Assembly: GCF_017744695.1 (NCBI RefSeq)
Contig: NZ_JAGIAS010000001.1
Location: forward strand, 1,703,013-1,767,012
DNA from: Dyadobacter sp.
GTDB lineage: Bacteria; Bacteroidota; Bacteroidia; Cytophagales; Spirosomataceae
Reading direction: 5' to 3'
DNA length: 64,000 nucleotides
The notes under the pieces were generated by a model. It made no database searches. It was not told where the DNA came from and worked only from the letters and a program-made list of their open reading frames with translations. Both the position numbers and the translations under genes were made by a program. Of this stretch, positions 41,283-49,679 are shown piece after piece (positions within the stretch are counted from its first letter, which is position 1; every line of letters begins with the position of its first letter).

Positions 41283-43796
41283 ATGGCCAGAACTTCCACT
41301 AACAACATCATCTCTTTTGTTATCGTCCTGCTGCTGACCGCCCATGCAGCTTTTGCGCAGGCCCCGGATATCCCGTCCAGCGTTTCCTTCGGCGGTATCA
41401 CCGTCAAATTCGACCGGGGTGCGCAGGATATTATCGAGGAAGACGTCAAAAGCCTGATGTCGAACAGAAAGTTCTGGGAAGAAAAGATGGACCGTGCGAT
41501 TATGCATTTCCCGATCGTGGAAGGTATTCTGATGGACGAAGAAGTGCCCATCGACTTCAAATATCTGGCTGTTCAGGAAAGCTCGTTCCGTCCGGATGTG
41601 GTTTCCAGTTCCAATGCGGTAGGTTACTGGCAGTTTAAGCCCGAAACCGCGCGCGAATTGAACCTGCGTGTGGATAATGATGTGGATGAAAGAAAGAATA
41701 TCAGCTCCTCCACGCACGCAGCTGCATGGTATTTGAAAAAGAACAACCAACAGTTCAACAACTGGGTAACGACCCTGTATTCCTATTACCAGGGTGCGGG
41801 CGGTGTAAAAAAGGTGGTTCCTGCGAACTGGGCGTACGCACGGGAGGTGACACTCACCGGCAAAACGGACCGGTATATGCTCCGCTTTTTTGCACATAAA
41901 ATTGCATTGGAATCGGGGATCGAGCGGTACAAGTCTCCCAATGCGTACATTTTGATGGAATCCGATTATGGTAAAGGACAGTCACTCGACGAAATCGCCA
42001 AATCGCTGAATGTTCCCGCAGGAGAACTGAAAAGCCACAATAAATGGCTCAACGATGACAAAGTCCCTAGCGACCGCGAGTACCTCATTACCCTGCCGGT
42101 ACCGGTAGACCAGGTTGCTTCCGTTCGCGAAAAGCTTGCATTGCCTCCGCGCCAGACTGCCGTGGCGTCGGTTTACGAGGACACCGGCTATCCTGTGCTG
42201 AAAAAATCAGCCGTTCAGCTTCAGGAGCCTAATTCACCCACACTTTACGAAATCAACGGTCTGCCGGGTATCGAAGCCCGCGTAGGCGACAAGCCCAAAA
42301 CATTGGCCAAGGCGGCAGGTATCCGCACACCTCGTTTCATGCGTTACAACGACCTCCTCGCAGATATGCCGCTTGTTCCCGGCCAGGTATATTACCTCTC
42401 ACGCAAGCACAAGAAAGCAAGCGCACCATCGCACGTCGCCCGCCCCGGTGATACCTGGCTGAGCGTATCGCAGCAATATGGCATCCGGCTGGTAAACCTT
42501 TTGAAATTCAACCGCACCACCAGCCGCAACTACCCTATCCAAACCGGCCAGGTGCTTTTCCTGAACAAAAAACGCCCACGCAAACAACCAGTCGAGATCA
42601 TCGCACCGCCGCAACCAACCGCGCCTGCTAAAAAGGACTCGCTCATTGCCGCAGCCAGCACAACGGTTGTTCCGCAAAAAACACCTGCCTCCGCAACCAC
42701 AGCGCCAGCGGCATCAAACAACAACATTCCAAGCAATGCATCCGGACGCAAAAAATATACGCCGGTGTTGGTCGAGAAAAGCGAAAACAGCGTAGCGAAG
42801 GAAACCGAGCCTGCCGCTATCCCCGCTGCCACTACCCCATCGGCTGGAAAAACGGCGAGTAACGCAGCCGGGCTGTATAAGCCGTCCGGCAAAAGTTCTG
42901 GCACAGGAACATCGTCACCGGCAGCTGCAAATACAAACGATCGCGTCGTGATCATTACGCAGGACGATACCAACAGTACATTCAAATCGGCCGAAGAGGA
43001 AAAACCGACTGGCAAAGCCAACACACCTGGCAAGGTGGTAACGCCGAACACCACGCGTACGACCGCATCGTCCGGCTCCGTGTACACACGCATGCGTGCA
43101 GAACGCGCAGCAGAAGGGGAAACCGAAGTGCCGGCAAAGAAAGAAACGGAGCCTGCCCGTTGGAGCAATAGCGAAGAAAAAAGCACGCCTACCGCTTCTG
43201 CGGCACCCGCGTACCATACCGTGCAACCGGGTGACACCTATTTCGGCATTGCAAGCAAATACAACCTCTCTTTACGCGAATTGCTGACAATCAACAACCG
43301 GTCTGCGCAAAGTCGCCTGGTATCCGGCCAACGATTGCTGGTCTCCAAATCGGGCGAAGAAGCGGCCCCGGCCAAAGTGGCGGTAGAACGCCCCGCACCC
43401 GCTTCGACTTTTAGAACACCGGAAGAAATCAAGGAAGAAACCAGACTTGCCGCTACACCAGGTAGTGAATTCCACACGGTTCAGAGCGGACAAACCTATT
43501 ACAGCATTTCAAAAGCTTACGGTATTTCCATTAAAGAGCTTCTCGAATTAAACAATCTCAGCGATTCGGATCGCCTGAAATCAGGCCAGAAATTGCGTGT
43601 AAAAAGAGGCGAAGGTGGCGAATCGGAGGCTGTAAGCCAGCCATCGGGCTCCCAAACACACACCGTTGCACCAGGCGAAACCCTTTTCCGCATTGCCCAA
43701 ACTTACCATACCAGTGTGGATGATATCAAGAAATTAAACAATATGTCCGGAAACAGTGTTATGGTGGGACAAAAACTCAAAATACCTCAGCAATAA
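41283..43796 (+). CDS. MltD-like lytic transglycosylase with four LysM domains
   Basis: This 837-residue exported protein has a signal peptide ending at AFA-Q (residue 25). The SLT-type transglycosylase domain covers about 75-260, with the catalytic Glu99 in AVQESSFRPD and the SNAVGYWQFKPETA block. LysM domains lie at about 382-426, 642-688, 728-774 and 790-836 (HTVQPGDTYFGIA and similar). Residues 440-635 are a Pro/Ala/Thr/Ser-rich linker of low complexity. It should cleave the glycan strands of peptidoglycan while held by LysM. It begins 33 bp after the methyltransferase gene. Confidence 0.93.
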   Translation: MARTSTNNIISFVIVLLLTAHAAFAQAPDIPSSVSFGGITVKFDRGAQDIIEEDVKSLMSNRKFWEEKMDRAIMHFPIVEGILMDEEVPIDFKYLAVQESSFRPDVVSSSNAVGYWQFKPETARELNLRVDNDVDERKNISSSTHAAAWYLKKNNQQFNNWVTTLYSYYQGAGGVKKVVPANWAYAREVTLTGKTDRYMLRFFAHKIALESGIERYKSPNAYILMESDYGKGQSLDEIAKSLNVPAGELKSHNKWLNDDKVPSDREYLITLPVPVDQVASVREKLALPPRQTAVASVYEDTGYPVLKKSAVQLQEPNSPTLYEINGLPGIEARVGDKPKTLAKAAGIRTPRFMRYNDLLADMPLVPGQVYYLSRKHKKASAPSHVARPGDTWLSVSQQYGIRLVNLLKFNRTTSRNYPIQTGQVLFLNKKRPRKQPVEIIAPPQPTAPAKKDSLIAAASTTVVPQKTPASATTAPAASNNNIPSNASGRKKYTPVLVEKSENSVAKETEPAAIPAATTPSAGKTASNAAGLYKPSGKSSGTGTSSPAAANTNDRVVIITQDDTNSTFKSAEEEKPTGKANTPGKVVTPNTTRTTASSGSVYTRMRAERAAEGETEVPAKKETEPARWSNSEEKSTPTASAAPAYHTVQPGDTYFGIASKYNLSLRELLTINNRSAQSRLVSGQRLLVSKSGEEAAPAKVAVERPAPASTFRTPEEIKEETRLAATPGSEFHTVQSGQTYYSISKAYGISIKELLELNNLSDSDRLKSGQKLRVKRGEGGESEAVSQPSGSQTHTVAPGETLFRIAQTYHTSVDDIKKLNNMSGNSVMVGQKLKIPQQ

Positions 43797-43808
43797 GCTG
43801 CTCCCATT

Positions 43809-44408
43809 ATGATTCTCATTGAAAATACGTGCATTAGCGACGACATCGAAGACCAGGAGTTTGTCTGCAATCTGGACAAATGCAAAGGTGCATGTTGTGT
43901 GGAAGGGGATTCCGGTGCTCCGCTGGATGAGGATGAACTCGCGATTCTCGATGAGATCTATCCCGAAGTAGAGCCCTACCTCACCGAAGCAGGTAAAAAA
44001 GTAATCGCCGCGGAAGGCACCTGGACGAAAGACTGGGACGGCGACTACGTGACGCCCATTATCAACGGCCGCGAATGCGCCTACGCCATTTACGACCAGA
44101 AAGGTATTCTTAAATGCGGTATCGAAGAGGCGTACAACGATGGTAAGATCAGCTACAAAAAACCGCTTTCCTGCCATTTGTACCCGATCAGGGTGACCAA
44201 ATACGAGCAGTACCACGCGCTCAACTACGACCGTTGGGAAATATGCAGCCCTGCGTGCAGCCTGGGTCAGCAATTAAAAGTCCCGGTTTACAAATTTCTC
44301 AAAGACCCATTGATCCGCGCTTACGGAGAGGATTGGTACCGCCAGCTTTCCGAAGAAATCGACGAGAGACAACAAGCCCGTGCAAAGGAGCATGAAAAAG
44401 GGGAATGA
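43809..44408 (+). CDS. DUF3109 family Cys-rich protein
   Basis: This 199-residue cytoplasmic protein contains ten Cys residues. The pattern [11 protein letters not shown] near the N-terminus, [30 protein letters not shown] and [10 protein letters not shown] match DUF3109. The arrangement suggests an iron-sulfur or zinc site as in the YkgJ/CxxCxxCC family, but the metal is not known. It starts 12 bp after the transglycosylase gene and overlaps the next gene by 17 bp. Confidence 0.88.
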   Translation: MILIENTCISDDIEDQEFVCNLDKCKGACCVEGDSGAPLDEDELAILDEIYPEVEPYLTEAGKKVIAAEGTWTKDWDGDYVTPIINGRECAYAIYDQKGILKCGIEEAYNDGKISYKKPLSCHLYPIRVTKYEQYHALNYDRWEICSPACSLGQQLKVPVYKFLKDPLIRAYGEDWYRQLSEEIDERQQARAKEHEKGE

Positions 44409-44724
44409 CTTTTTCAATGACGTTTACGACGTGGTGAGGCAAATCCCGAAGGGCCGTGCGACTTCCTACGGAGCAATCGCCGCTTATCTTGGCAACAAAC
44501 GCGGCGCAAGAATAGTCGGATGGGCTATGGGCAGCAGCTACCATGAACAGGGCATTCCGGCACACCGCGTCGTGAATAAAGCGGGGGAGCTCAGTGCGAG
44601 TCAGCTTTTTGAAACGCCCACTGCCATGCAGGAACGACTCGAAAGCGAGGGCGTAAAAGTAGAAAACAACCGGATCGTCAACTGGAAGGAATGCTTCTGG
44701 GACCCTGAAAAAGAATTGCATTGA
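44392..44724 (+). CDS. Alkyltransferase-like protein (MGMT-family, no active Cys)
   Basis: This is a 110-residue protein from ATG 44392, inside the end of the DUF3109 gene; a GTG 12 bp earlier is an alternative. It consists only of the DNA-binding domain of O6-alkylguanine transferases: [21 protein letters not shown] and [19 protein letters not shown]. The usual PCHR has Ala57 instead of Cys. Such ATL proteins bind O6-alkylguanine in DNA and recruit nucleotide excision repair rather than repairing it themselves. A terminator follows. Confidence 0.9.
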   Translation: MKKGNDFFNDVYDVVRQIPKGRATSYGAIAAYLGNKRGARIVGWAMGSSYHEQGIPAHRVVNKAGELSASQLFETPTAMQERLESEGVKVENNRIVNWKECFWDPEKELH

Positions 44725-44727
44725 AAT

Positions 44728-44766
44728 AAAAAAATCCCGGCCTGCTGCAAAGACCGGGATTTTTTA
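44728..44766 (+). terminator. Terminator after the ATL gene
   Basis: ATCCCGG (44734-44740) pairs with CCGGGAT (44754-44760); the flanking A-run and T-run extend the stem. It ends the plus-strand gene run and lies before the convergent gene at 44782. Confidence 0.85.
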
Positions 44767-44781
44767 TGGATTCTGCGTTCA

Positions 44782-45180
44782 TCATTGCAGCGAGATCATT
44801 TTGGAACTGGTGCTTTCGATATTCACTTCTTTCACTTTTTTGTCCTTCTTGTGGGACAGTTCAAAATAGTAAGTTCCATCGGACATTTCATCGAGGTTAA
44901 ACACGCGGCGATATTTGGTATCACGCTGGTTGAACATTTCGGAGTAATAGATTTTACCGGCTTTGTCTTTCAACACTACACGCAGTCTTTCATTAGCATT
45001 TTTGTCAACAGAGAGGCGAACTTTGTTGGTATCGCCGATTTTGTACAACGCAGCGTCAAAAGCTACCACGGCCGCGGTTTCTTTTTCTTCTTTGTTTTTC
45101 TTTTTGTCTGCCGCAAAAGATGTGAAAGACAAGGTGAGCGCGAAGGCGCTGGTCAGGATGGAAGTGATGGAGATTTTCAT
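44782..45180 (-). CDS. Hypothetical small secreted protein
   Basis: This 132-residue protein has a signal peptide ending near residue 23 (SFA-A). A Lys/Glu-rich stretch follows (DKKKNKEEKE), then a single beta-sandwich-like domain with VRLSVDKNANERLRVVLKDKAGKIYYSEMF and DGTYYFELSHKKDKKVKEVNI. The domain resembles the C-terminal sandwich seen in T9SS sorting domains or DUF3244-like secreted proteins, but the match is loose. It is a single gene between terminators. Confidence 0.6.
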   Translation of the reverse strand: MKISITSILTSAFALTLSFTSFAADKKKNKEEKETAAVVAFDAALYKIGDTNKVRLSVDKNANERLRVVLKDKAGKIYYSEMFNQRDTKYRRVFNLDEMSDGTYYFELSHKKDKKVKEVNIESTSSKMISLQ

Positions 45181-45240
45181 GGCTAATAAGTATTTAAAGT
45201 TTGGCTCTGTACAATCGCACAGTTGACTTTAAATAAAAAA

Positions 45241-45287
45241 AGGATGTGCCAAACCTGGTTTCAACGAACCAAATCATGGCACATCCT
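45241..45287 (-). terminator. Terminator after the NTF2-like lipoprotein gene
   Basis: AGGATGTGCCA (45241-45251) pairs with TGGCACATCCT (45277-45287). A second inner stem TGGTT/GAACCA lies within the loop. On the minus strand it is followed by a run of T, fitting termination of the gene that ends at 45434. Confidence 0.75.
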
Positions 45288-45433
45288 ACTTTTAATACAC
45301 TGATGATGAGTAGCTTACAATTATTTTCAAAAATTTTTCCGCTACTTCCTGTCCGGTAGGAGGCTGTTCAGAACCGAACATTTGTGCCTGAAACCGAACG
45401 CTTTAAGGCGGCACGCGGGCGTATTGCACCGGG

Positions 45434-46006
45434 TCAAATTTTTCCTCTGCTTTCGTTGGCAATTTTCTGGATCATCGGCAGCCTGCTGGCGGGTATCGGG
45501 TGACGGTAATCCCAGAATGCCGATACGCATACGATTTTCCACTCTCCATTGATCTTTTCAAGCAGCCTCACCTCTTTACTGTGATGGAAGTTCTTTTCGG
45601 ATTTGTCGCTATTGAACTGGTCCCAGGTCAAATAGGCCACGTCGTCGTCATAAAACTTGAAAAGCATATTTTTCCGCTCCACGATCGGGTGACTGGATAC
45701 CGGTTCGGGGTTAGCGGCAATATACTTGCCGACCTGTTTGTTGATATCCGCCCAACCTACGTTGGAGTCGAAAGTACCGTCATCATTACTCCAAGCCTGA
45801 AAGGCATAATCGGTTTGCGCATAATTCGATTTCCAGGCATTATAATCCCGGGCGAAAAATGACTTCGTTTCATTCTCTATGACTGCTTTAATGGCTTGTT
45901 TTTCCTTTTCGAGGTTAGCCTGACGGGCAGCTTCCTCTTCTGCGGCTTTGTCCTTGCAGGAAACACAAAGGACAATGCCTAGTAAAATGACTGACAGTGT
46001 TTTCAT
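45434..46006 (-). CDS. NTF2/SnoaL-like lipoprotein
   Basis: This 190-residue lipoprotein has the lipobox CVSC. A charged helical segment (residues 20-40) is followed by a DUF4440/SnoaL-like cone-shaped domain: AIKAVIENETKSFFARDYNAWKSNYAQTDYAF and KEVRLLEKINGEWKIVCVSAFWDYR. Members range from enzymes to ligand-binding proteins, so function is open. The 250 bp between its stop and the start at 45180 contains a terminator hairpin and nothing else that I recognise. Confidence 0.8.
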   Translation of the reverse strand: MKTLSVILLGIVLCVSCKDKAAEEEAARQANLEKEKQAIKAVIENETKSFFARDYNAWKSNYAQTDYAFQAWSNDDGTFDSNVGWADINKQVGKYIAANPEPVSSHPIVERKNMLFKFYDDDVAYLTWDQFNSDKSEKNFHHSKEVRLLEKINGEWKIVCVSAFWDYRHPIPASRLPMIQKIANESRGKI

Positions 46007-46132
46007 ACTGCAAAAGTTTAGTTTGTTACATAAATAACCGAACTCAATCTTTCAACGAAACATCCATCAGGTGGCATGAATTACACGCCTGATTTTATCA
46101 GAAAGTTAAGATTTTTTTGAATATATGCAAGA

Positions 46133-46170
46133 AAAAACCCCGGAATTGTGTAACCGTTTCCAGGGTTTTT
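46133..46170 (-). terminator. Terminator after the sodium:solute symporter gene
   Basis: AAAAACCC (46133-46140) and GGAA (46142-46145) pair with TTCC (46158-46161) and GGGTTTTT (46163-46170), with one mismatch. It lies 36 bp beyond the symporter stop. Confidence 0.7.
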
Positions 46171-46205
46171 GAATATCAAAATAACTGCAAAAATACGCTG
46201 CGCGC

Positions 46206-47672
46206 TTATGCCTGCGGCACGTAGCGTTTTCCTGCACGATCGTGCAGGAGCCACAGACCGACAAAAGTGATTAACCCATTGATAATGAGCCGCTCGAATC
46301 CAAACTTGTAGCCATTGAACCATTCGGCGGAGTGGTCGTTGATAATGTAGGTCAATATCGGCGCGAGAATGCAGACGAACGGAACGAAGCGATCTTTTAC
46401 CGGCCGTTTCAGGAAAGCCCCAAAGGAGAACAGACCCAGCAGCGGACCATAGGTATAACCTGCGAGGTCGAATACCGCGGTAATCACCTCTTTGTTGTTC
46501 ATCCGGTTGAATACCAGGATCACCAGGTAGAATATCACCGAGAAGCCCACGTGCACCCAGAATTTGATCGAAGCCCGCTTTTCTTCCGGACGTTTCTCAA
46601 TGCCCATAAAATCAATACAGAATGCGGTCGTCAATGCGGTAAGCGCCGAGTCGGAGCTGGCGTAGGTGGCGGCGGTAATCCCCAGAAGGAACGTTATCCC
46701 GACTACCAGCCCCAGGTGATTCAATGCGAGCATCGGATAGAAATCGTCCGTTTTCGGAGTCGTAGGTATGCCTTGCGCCTCTGCATATACGTAAAGTAAT
46801 GCACCGAGCGACAGAAAAAGGAAGTTCACAATCACAAGCACCACCACGAACCAGAACATATTCTTCTGCGCCTCTCCAATGTTTTTACAAGTCAGGTTTT
46901 TCTGCATAAGGTCCTGGTCGAGACCCGTCATAACGATTGCAATGAAAACACCTGCAAAGAACTGTTTGAAGAAGTTTTTGGGATCGTTGGTATCCCAATA
47001 GAAGATCTGCGAATACCCGCTTTTCTGAACCGTGGTCCAGATATCCCCAATGCCATTCAGATTCAACTCACTGGAAACCAGCACGATCGTCAGCACGACG
47101 GCAGTAATAAGGAAAAACGTCTGCAGTGTGTCCGTGACAATAATCGTTTTAACCCCTCCTTTAAATGTATAGATCCAGATCAGGAATATCGTGATCGCTA
47201 CCGCCACTTCAAACGGAACGCCCAGCGGCTTGAACAATGCGAGTTGCAACACCTGCGCAGCCACGTACAAACGCACCGCGGAGCCTATTGTGCGCGAGAG
47301 CAGGAAAAAGCCCGAACCTGTTTTGTAAGACCAGAAGCCGAAGCGCTGTTCGAGGTAGGAATAGATTGAAATCAGGTTCAGCCGGTAGTAGAGCGGCATC
47401 AGCACCGTCCCGATCACGAAATATCCCAGGATATAGCCGATCACCACCTGGAAATAGGAAAACTGGATATTCGCCACCGCACCCGGGACAGATACGAACG
47501 TCACGCCCGACAGCGAAGTACCAATCATACCGAATGCCACCAGGTACCACGGCGACTGCCGGTTGGCGGTAAAAAAAGTATTGGTGTCCGCGCCTTTGGA
47601 AGTAAAAATGGACACCGTGATCAGCATTCCAAAATAGACTACCAGTATCAGCAGGGAAATATAAGGGTTCAT
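46206..47672 (-). CDS. Sodium:solute symporter family transporter
   Basis: This 488-residue inner membrane protein has about thirteen helices with the LeuT-fold SSS pattern. Typical segments: GMIGTSLSGVTFVSVPGAVA, TFKGGVKTIIVTDTLQTFFL, TGLDQDLMQKNLTCKN and ATYASSDSALTALTTAFCIDF, the latter two containing likely Na+ site residues. The substrate cannot be told; in Bacteroidota this branch often sits near sialic acid or sugar genes, but here no such genes are adjacent. It is monocistronic. Confidence 0.92.
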   Translation of the reverse strand: MNPYISLLILVVYFGMLITVSIFTSKGADTNTFFTANRQSPWYLVAFGMIGTSLSGVTFVSVPGAVANIQFSYFQVVIGYILGYFVIGTVLMPLYYRLNLISIYSYLEQRFGFWSYKTGSGFFLLSRTIGSAVRLYVAAQVLQLALFKPLGVPFEVAVAITIFLIWIYTFKGGVKTIIVTDTLQTFFLITAVVLTIVLVSSELNLNGIGDIWTTVQKSGYSQIFYWDTNDPKNFFKQFFAGVFIAIVMTGLDQDLMQKNLTCKNIGEAQKNMFWFVVVLVIVNFLFLSLGALLYVYAEAQGIPTTPKTDDFYPMLALNHLGLVVGITFLLGITAATYASSDSALTALTTAFCIDFMGIEKRPEEKRASIKFWVHVGFSVIFYLVILVFNRMNNKEVITAVFDLAGYTYGPLLGLFSFGAFLKRPVKDRFVPFVCILAPILTYIINDHSAEWFNGYKFGFERLIINGLITFVGLWLLHDRAGKRYVPQA

Positions 47673-47778
47673 TAAAGTGGGTATTTGGGGATTCAGGAGT
47701 GGATTAAAAGCCGCTTAAAAGCTTCGGATAATCTCCGTTTTTAATTAGATTTGCTAATCAAACAGAAATTTGGTTGTT

Positions 47779-48054
47779 ATGCAAGCGCTCACAGAAACAG
47801 AGCTGGAAATTCTGGAAGAAACCGTAGATACGGACATTAAAAAGCTGATAATCTACAATGACGACGTGAATACCTTCGATTGGGTGATCGATACGCTGAT
47901 CGAGGTTTGCGGTCATAGCAACGAGCAAGCCGAACAATGTACGATCATTATCCATTACAAAGGCAAATGCTCCGTTAAGGAAGGTTCTTTTGAAGAGTTG
48001 GCCGGGATGCGCAACGAAATATGCCGGAGAGGTATTTCAGCTGAGGTGCATTGA
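47779..48054 (+). CDS. clpS: ATP-dependent Clp protease adaptor
   Basis: This is a 91-residue protein from ATG 47779 (the frame reaches a TTG 9 bp earlier). ClpS delivers N-degron substrates to ClpAP. The core KLIIYNDDVNTFDWVIDTLIEVCGHSNEQAEQCTIIIHYKGKC carries the N-degron binding Asn-Asp-Asp loop and the His of the pocket. The C-terminal GISAEVH ends the domain. It is divergent from the symporter gene and 80 bp before recR. Confidence 0.93.
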   Translation: MQALTETELEILEETVDTDIKKLIIYNDDVNTFDWVIDTLIEVCGHSNEQAEQCTIIIHYKGKCSVKEGSFEELAGMRNEICRRGISAEVH

Positions 48055-48134
48055 GCCTCTCACTCCCTGTCGCACTGCCAGCATCAACAAACGGGTTTTG
48101 ATATCCTGTCAAACCCATCACTCAGCATCTTCTC

Positions 48135-48749
48135 ATGAACTACCCCTCACGTCTTATTGAGGAAGCCGTCGCCGAAATTTCCCGCCTACCGGGAATAGGC
48201 AAAAAAACCGCATTGCGCCTGGCACTGCATTTGCTGAAAAGAGATGAAGAGCAAACCCGCTCCTTATCCGATGCACTGCTGAATATGCGCACTAAAACCA
48301 CCTATTGCACCCGTTGCCACAACATCGCCGACGATGTGCTTTGCAATATTTGCAGCAATAACAAGCGCGATCAAACGACGATTTGCGTAGTAGTGGACAC
48401 GCGCGACGTACTGGCTATCGAATCGACCAACCAGTACCGGGGCCTGTACCATGTGCTGGGCGGCATTATTTCCCCCCTCGAAGGCATCGGCCCGTCCGAC
48501 CTGGAAATCGATTCGCTGATGTCAAGGATCGAAAAACAGGAAGATGACGAGGCGGTTCAGGAAGTGATATTGGCATTGAGCCCTACCATGGAAGGTGATA
48601 CCACCGCCTTTTACCTGCAAAAAAAATTGAAGGGCACAGGAGTCAAAATAAGCACTATCGCAAGAGGTATCCCCATTGGCGGAGACCTGGAATATGCGGA
48701 TGAGATTACCCTCGGACGCAGTATTGTAAGCCGGGTGGCTTACGATTAA
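48135..48749 (+). CDS. recR: Recombination mediator RecR
   Basis: This 204-residue protein works with RecO and RecF in loading RecA at gaps. The helix-hairpin-helix RLPGIGKKTALRLALHLL lies at the N-terminus, the four-Cys zinc finger CTRCHNIADDVLCNIC at 58-73, and the Toprim domain with VVVDTRDVLAIE and GIGPSDLEI after it. Length is standard. It is followed 23 bp later by the superoxide dismutase gene. Confidence 0.96.
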   Translation: MNYPSRLIEEAVAEISRLPGIGKKTALRLALHLLKRDEEQTRSLSDALLNMRTKTTYCTRCHNIADDVLCNICSNNKRDQTTICVVVDTRDVLAIESTNQYRGLYHVLGGIISPLEGIGPSDLEIDSLMSRIEKQEDDEAVQEVILALSPTMEGDTTAFYLQKKLKGTGVKISTIARGIPIGGDLEYADEITLGRSIVSRVAYD

Positions 48750-48772
48750 CACTAAACACTTAATTTACTATT

Positions 48773-49495
48773 ATGAATAGAACAGACTTTTTGCGGACAC
48801 TGGCCGGCAGCGCATTGACAGTCGGCGCATTGGCAGAGCAGTCACTCGCAGGTGCGCCTGGCACAACGTCCGGCAGCATTCTCGCGGAAACCGCTCCATT
48901 CAAACAAGCCGCACTTCCTTATGACTTCGGCGCATTGGAGCCCAGCATCGACAAACTGACGATGGAAATCCACTACGGCAAGCACCATGCGACTTATGTC
49001 AAAAATCTCAACGACGCTGTAAAAGGAACTGAATGGGAGAAAAAATCCCTCGAAGATATCATCAAGTCGATCAGCAAAGCACCTGCTGCGATCCGCAACA
49101 ACGGCGGTGGCCACTGGAACCACACTTTCTTCTGGGAGGTAATGGGACCTAAAAAAAGCGCAGCGCCAACCGGCGCAGTTGCCGATGCTATCAATGGACA
49201 GTTCGGCTCGTTCGATAAGTTCAAAGAGGAGTTTGGAAAAGCTGCAACGACCCGTTTCGGCTCAGGCTGGGCGTGGCTCGTAGCCAAAGGCGGAAAACTC
49301 GCCGTAGGCTCGACCCCCAACCAGGACAACCCGCTCATGGACGTTTCCGATTTCAAAGGAACCCCAATCCTCGGTATCGACGTCTGGGAGCACGCGTATT
49401 ACCTGCACTACCAAAACAAGCGCCCCGATTATATCAAGGCATTCTGGGATGTGGTGAACTGGGATAAAGTGGCTGAAAATCTCAAAAAGGCTTAA
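48773..49495 (+). CDS. Exported Fe/Mn superoxide dismutase
   Basis: This 240-residue protein carries a 27-40-residue N-terminal extension with a hydrophobic stretch ([23 protein letters not shown]), suggesting export. The SOD domain begins at about 45 ([18 protein letters not shown]). Metal ligands are His67 ([13 protein letters not shown]), His117 (HWNHTFFW), and Asp and His in [14 protein letters not shown]. It converts superoxide to hydrogen peroxide, here probably outside the cytoplasm. Fe versus Mn use is not settled by these motifs. Confidence 0.92.
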   Translation: MNRTDFLRTLAGSALTVGALAEQSLAGAPGTTSGSILAETAPFKQAALPYDFGALEPSIDKLTMEIHYGKHHATYVKNLNDAVKGTEWEKKSLEDIIKSISKAPAAIRNNGGGHWNHTFFWEVMGPKKSAAPTGAVADAINGQFGSFDKFKEEFGKAATTRFGSGWAWLVAKGGKLAVGSTPNQDNPLMDVSDFKGTPILGIDVWEHAYYLHYQNKRPDYIKAFWDVVNWDKVAENLKKA

Positions 49496-49511
49496 AATGG
49501 CGTAAAAAATG

Positions 49512-49633
49512 GCGCGAAGGTCCTCCTTCGTACCTACCTATTCGAAGGCCTCCGGCCGGGCAATACCGCAATATCGTTTTGCAGTATAGTCCGGCCGGAG
49601 GCCTTCAAATAGTAAGTACAAATCAGAGATTTG
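49512..49633. repeat. Nested palindromic intergenic element
   Basis: Between the SOD gene and the TPR gene, a 22-bp inverted repeat with one mismatch (49538-49559 and 49591-49612; core GAAGGCCTCCGGCCGG) encloses a 31-nt loop that itself can pair (ATAC/GTAT). A smaller hairpin GAAGG/CCTTC precedes it at 49516-49529 and CAAATC-aga-GATTTG follows at 49619-49633. It is too long and GC-rich for a simple terminator and resembles a dispersed REP/MITE-like element. It may still terminate transcription from either side. Confidence 0.6.
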
Positions 49634-49679
49634 CACCAGCATAATGGCATCGCCTTTCCTCCCTTCCTTCTCAAAGAAC

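Noticed and set aside
42530..43237. A 235-codon frame antisense to the linker of the LysM transglycosylase
   Set aside because: It arises from the low-complexity Pro/Ala/Thr linker on the other strand.
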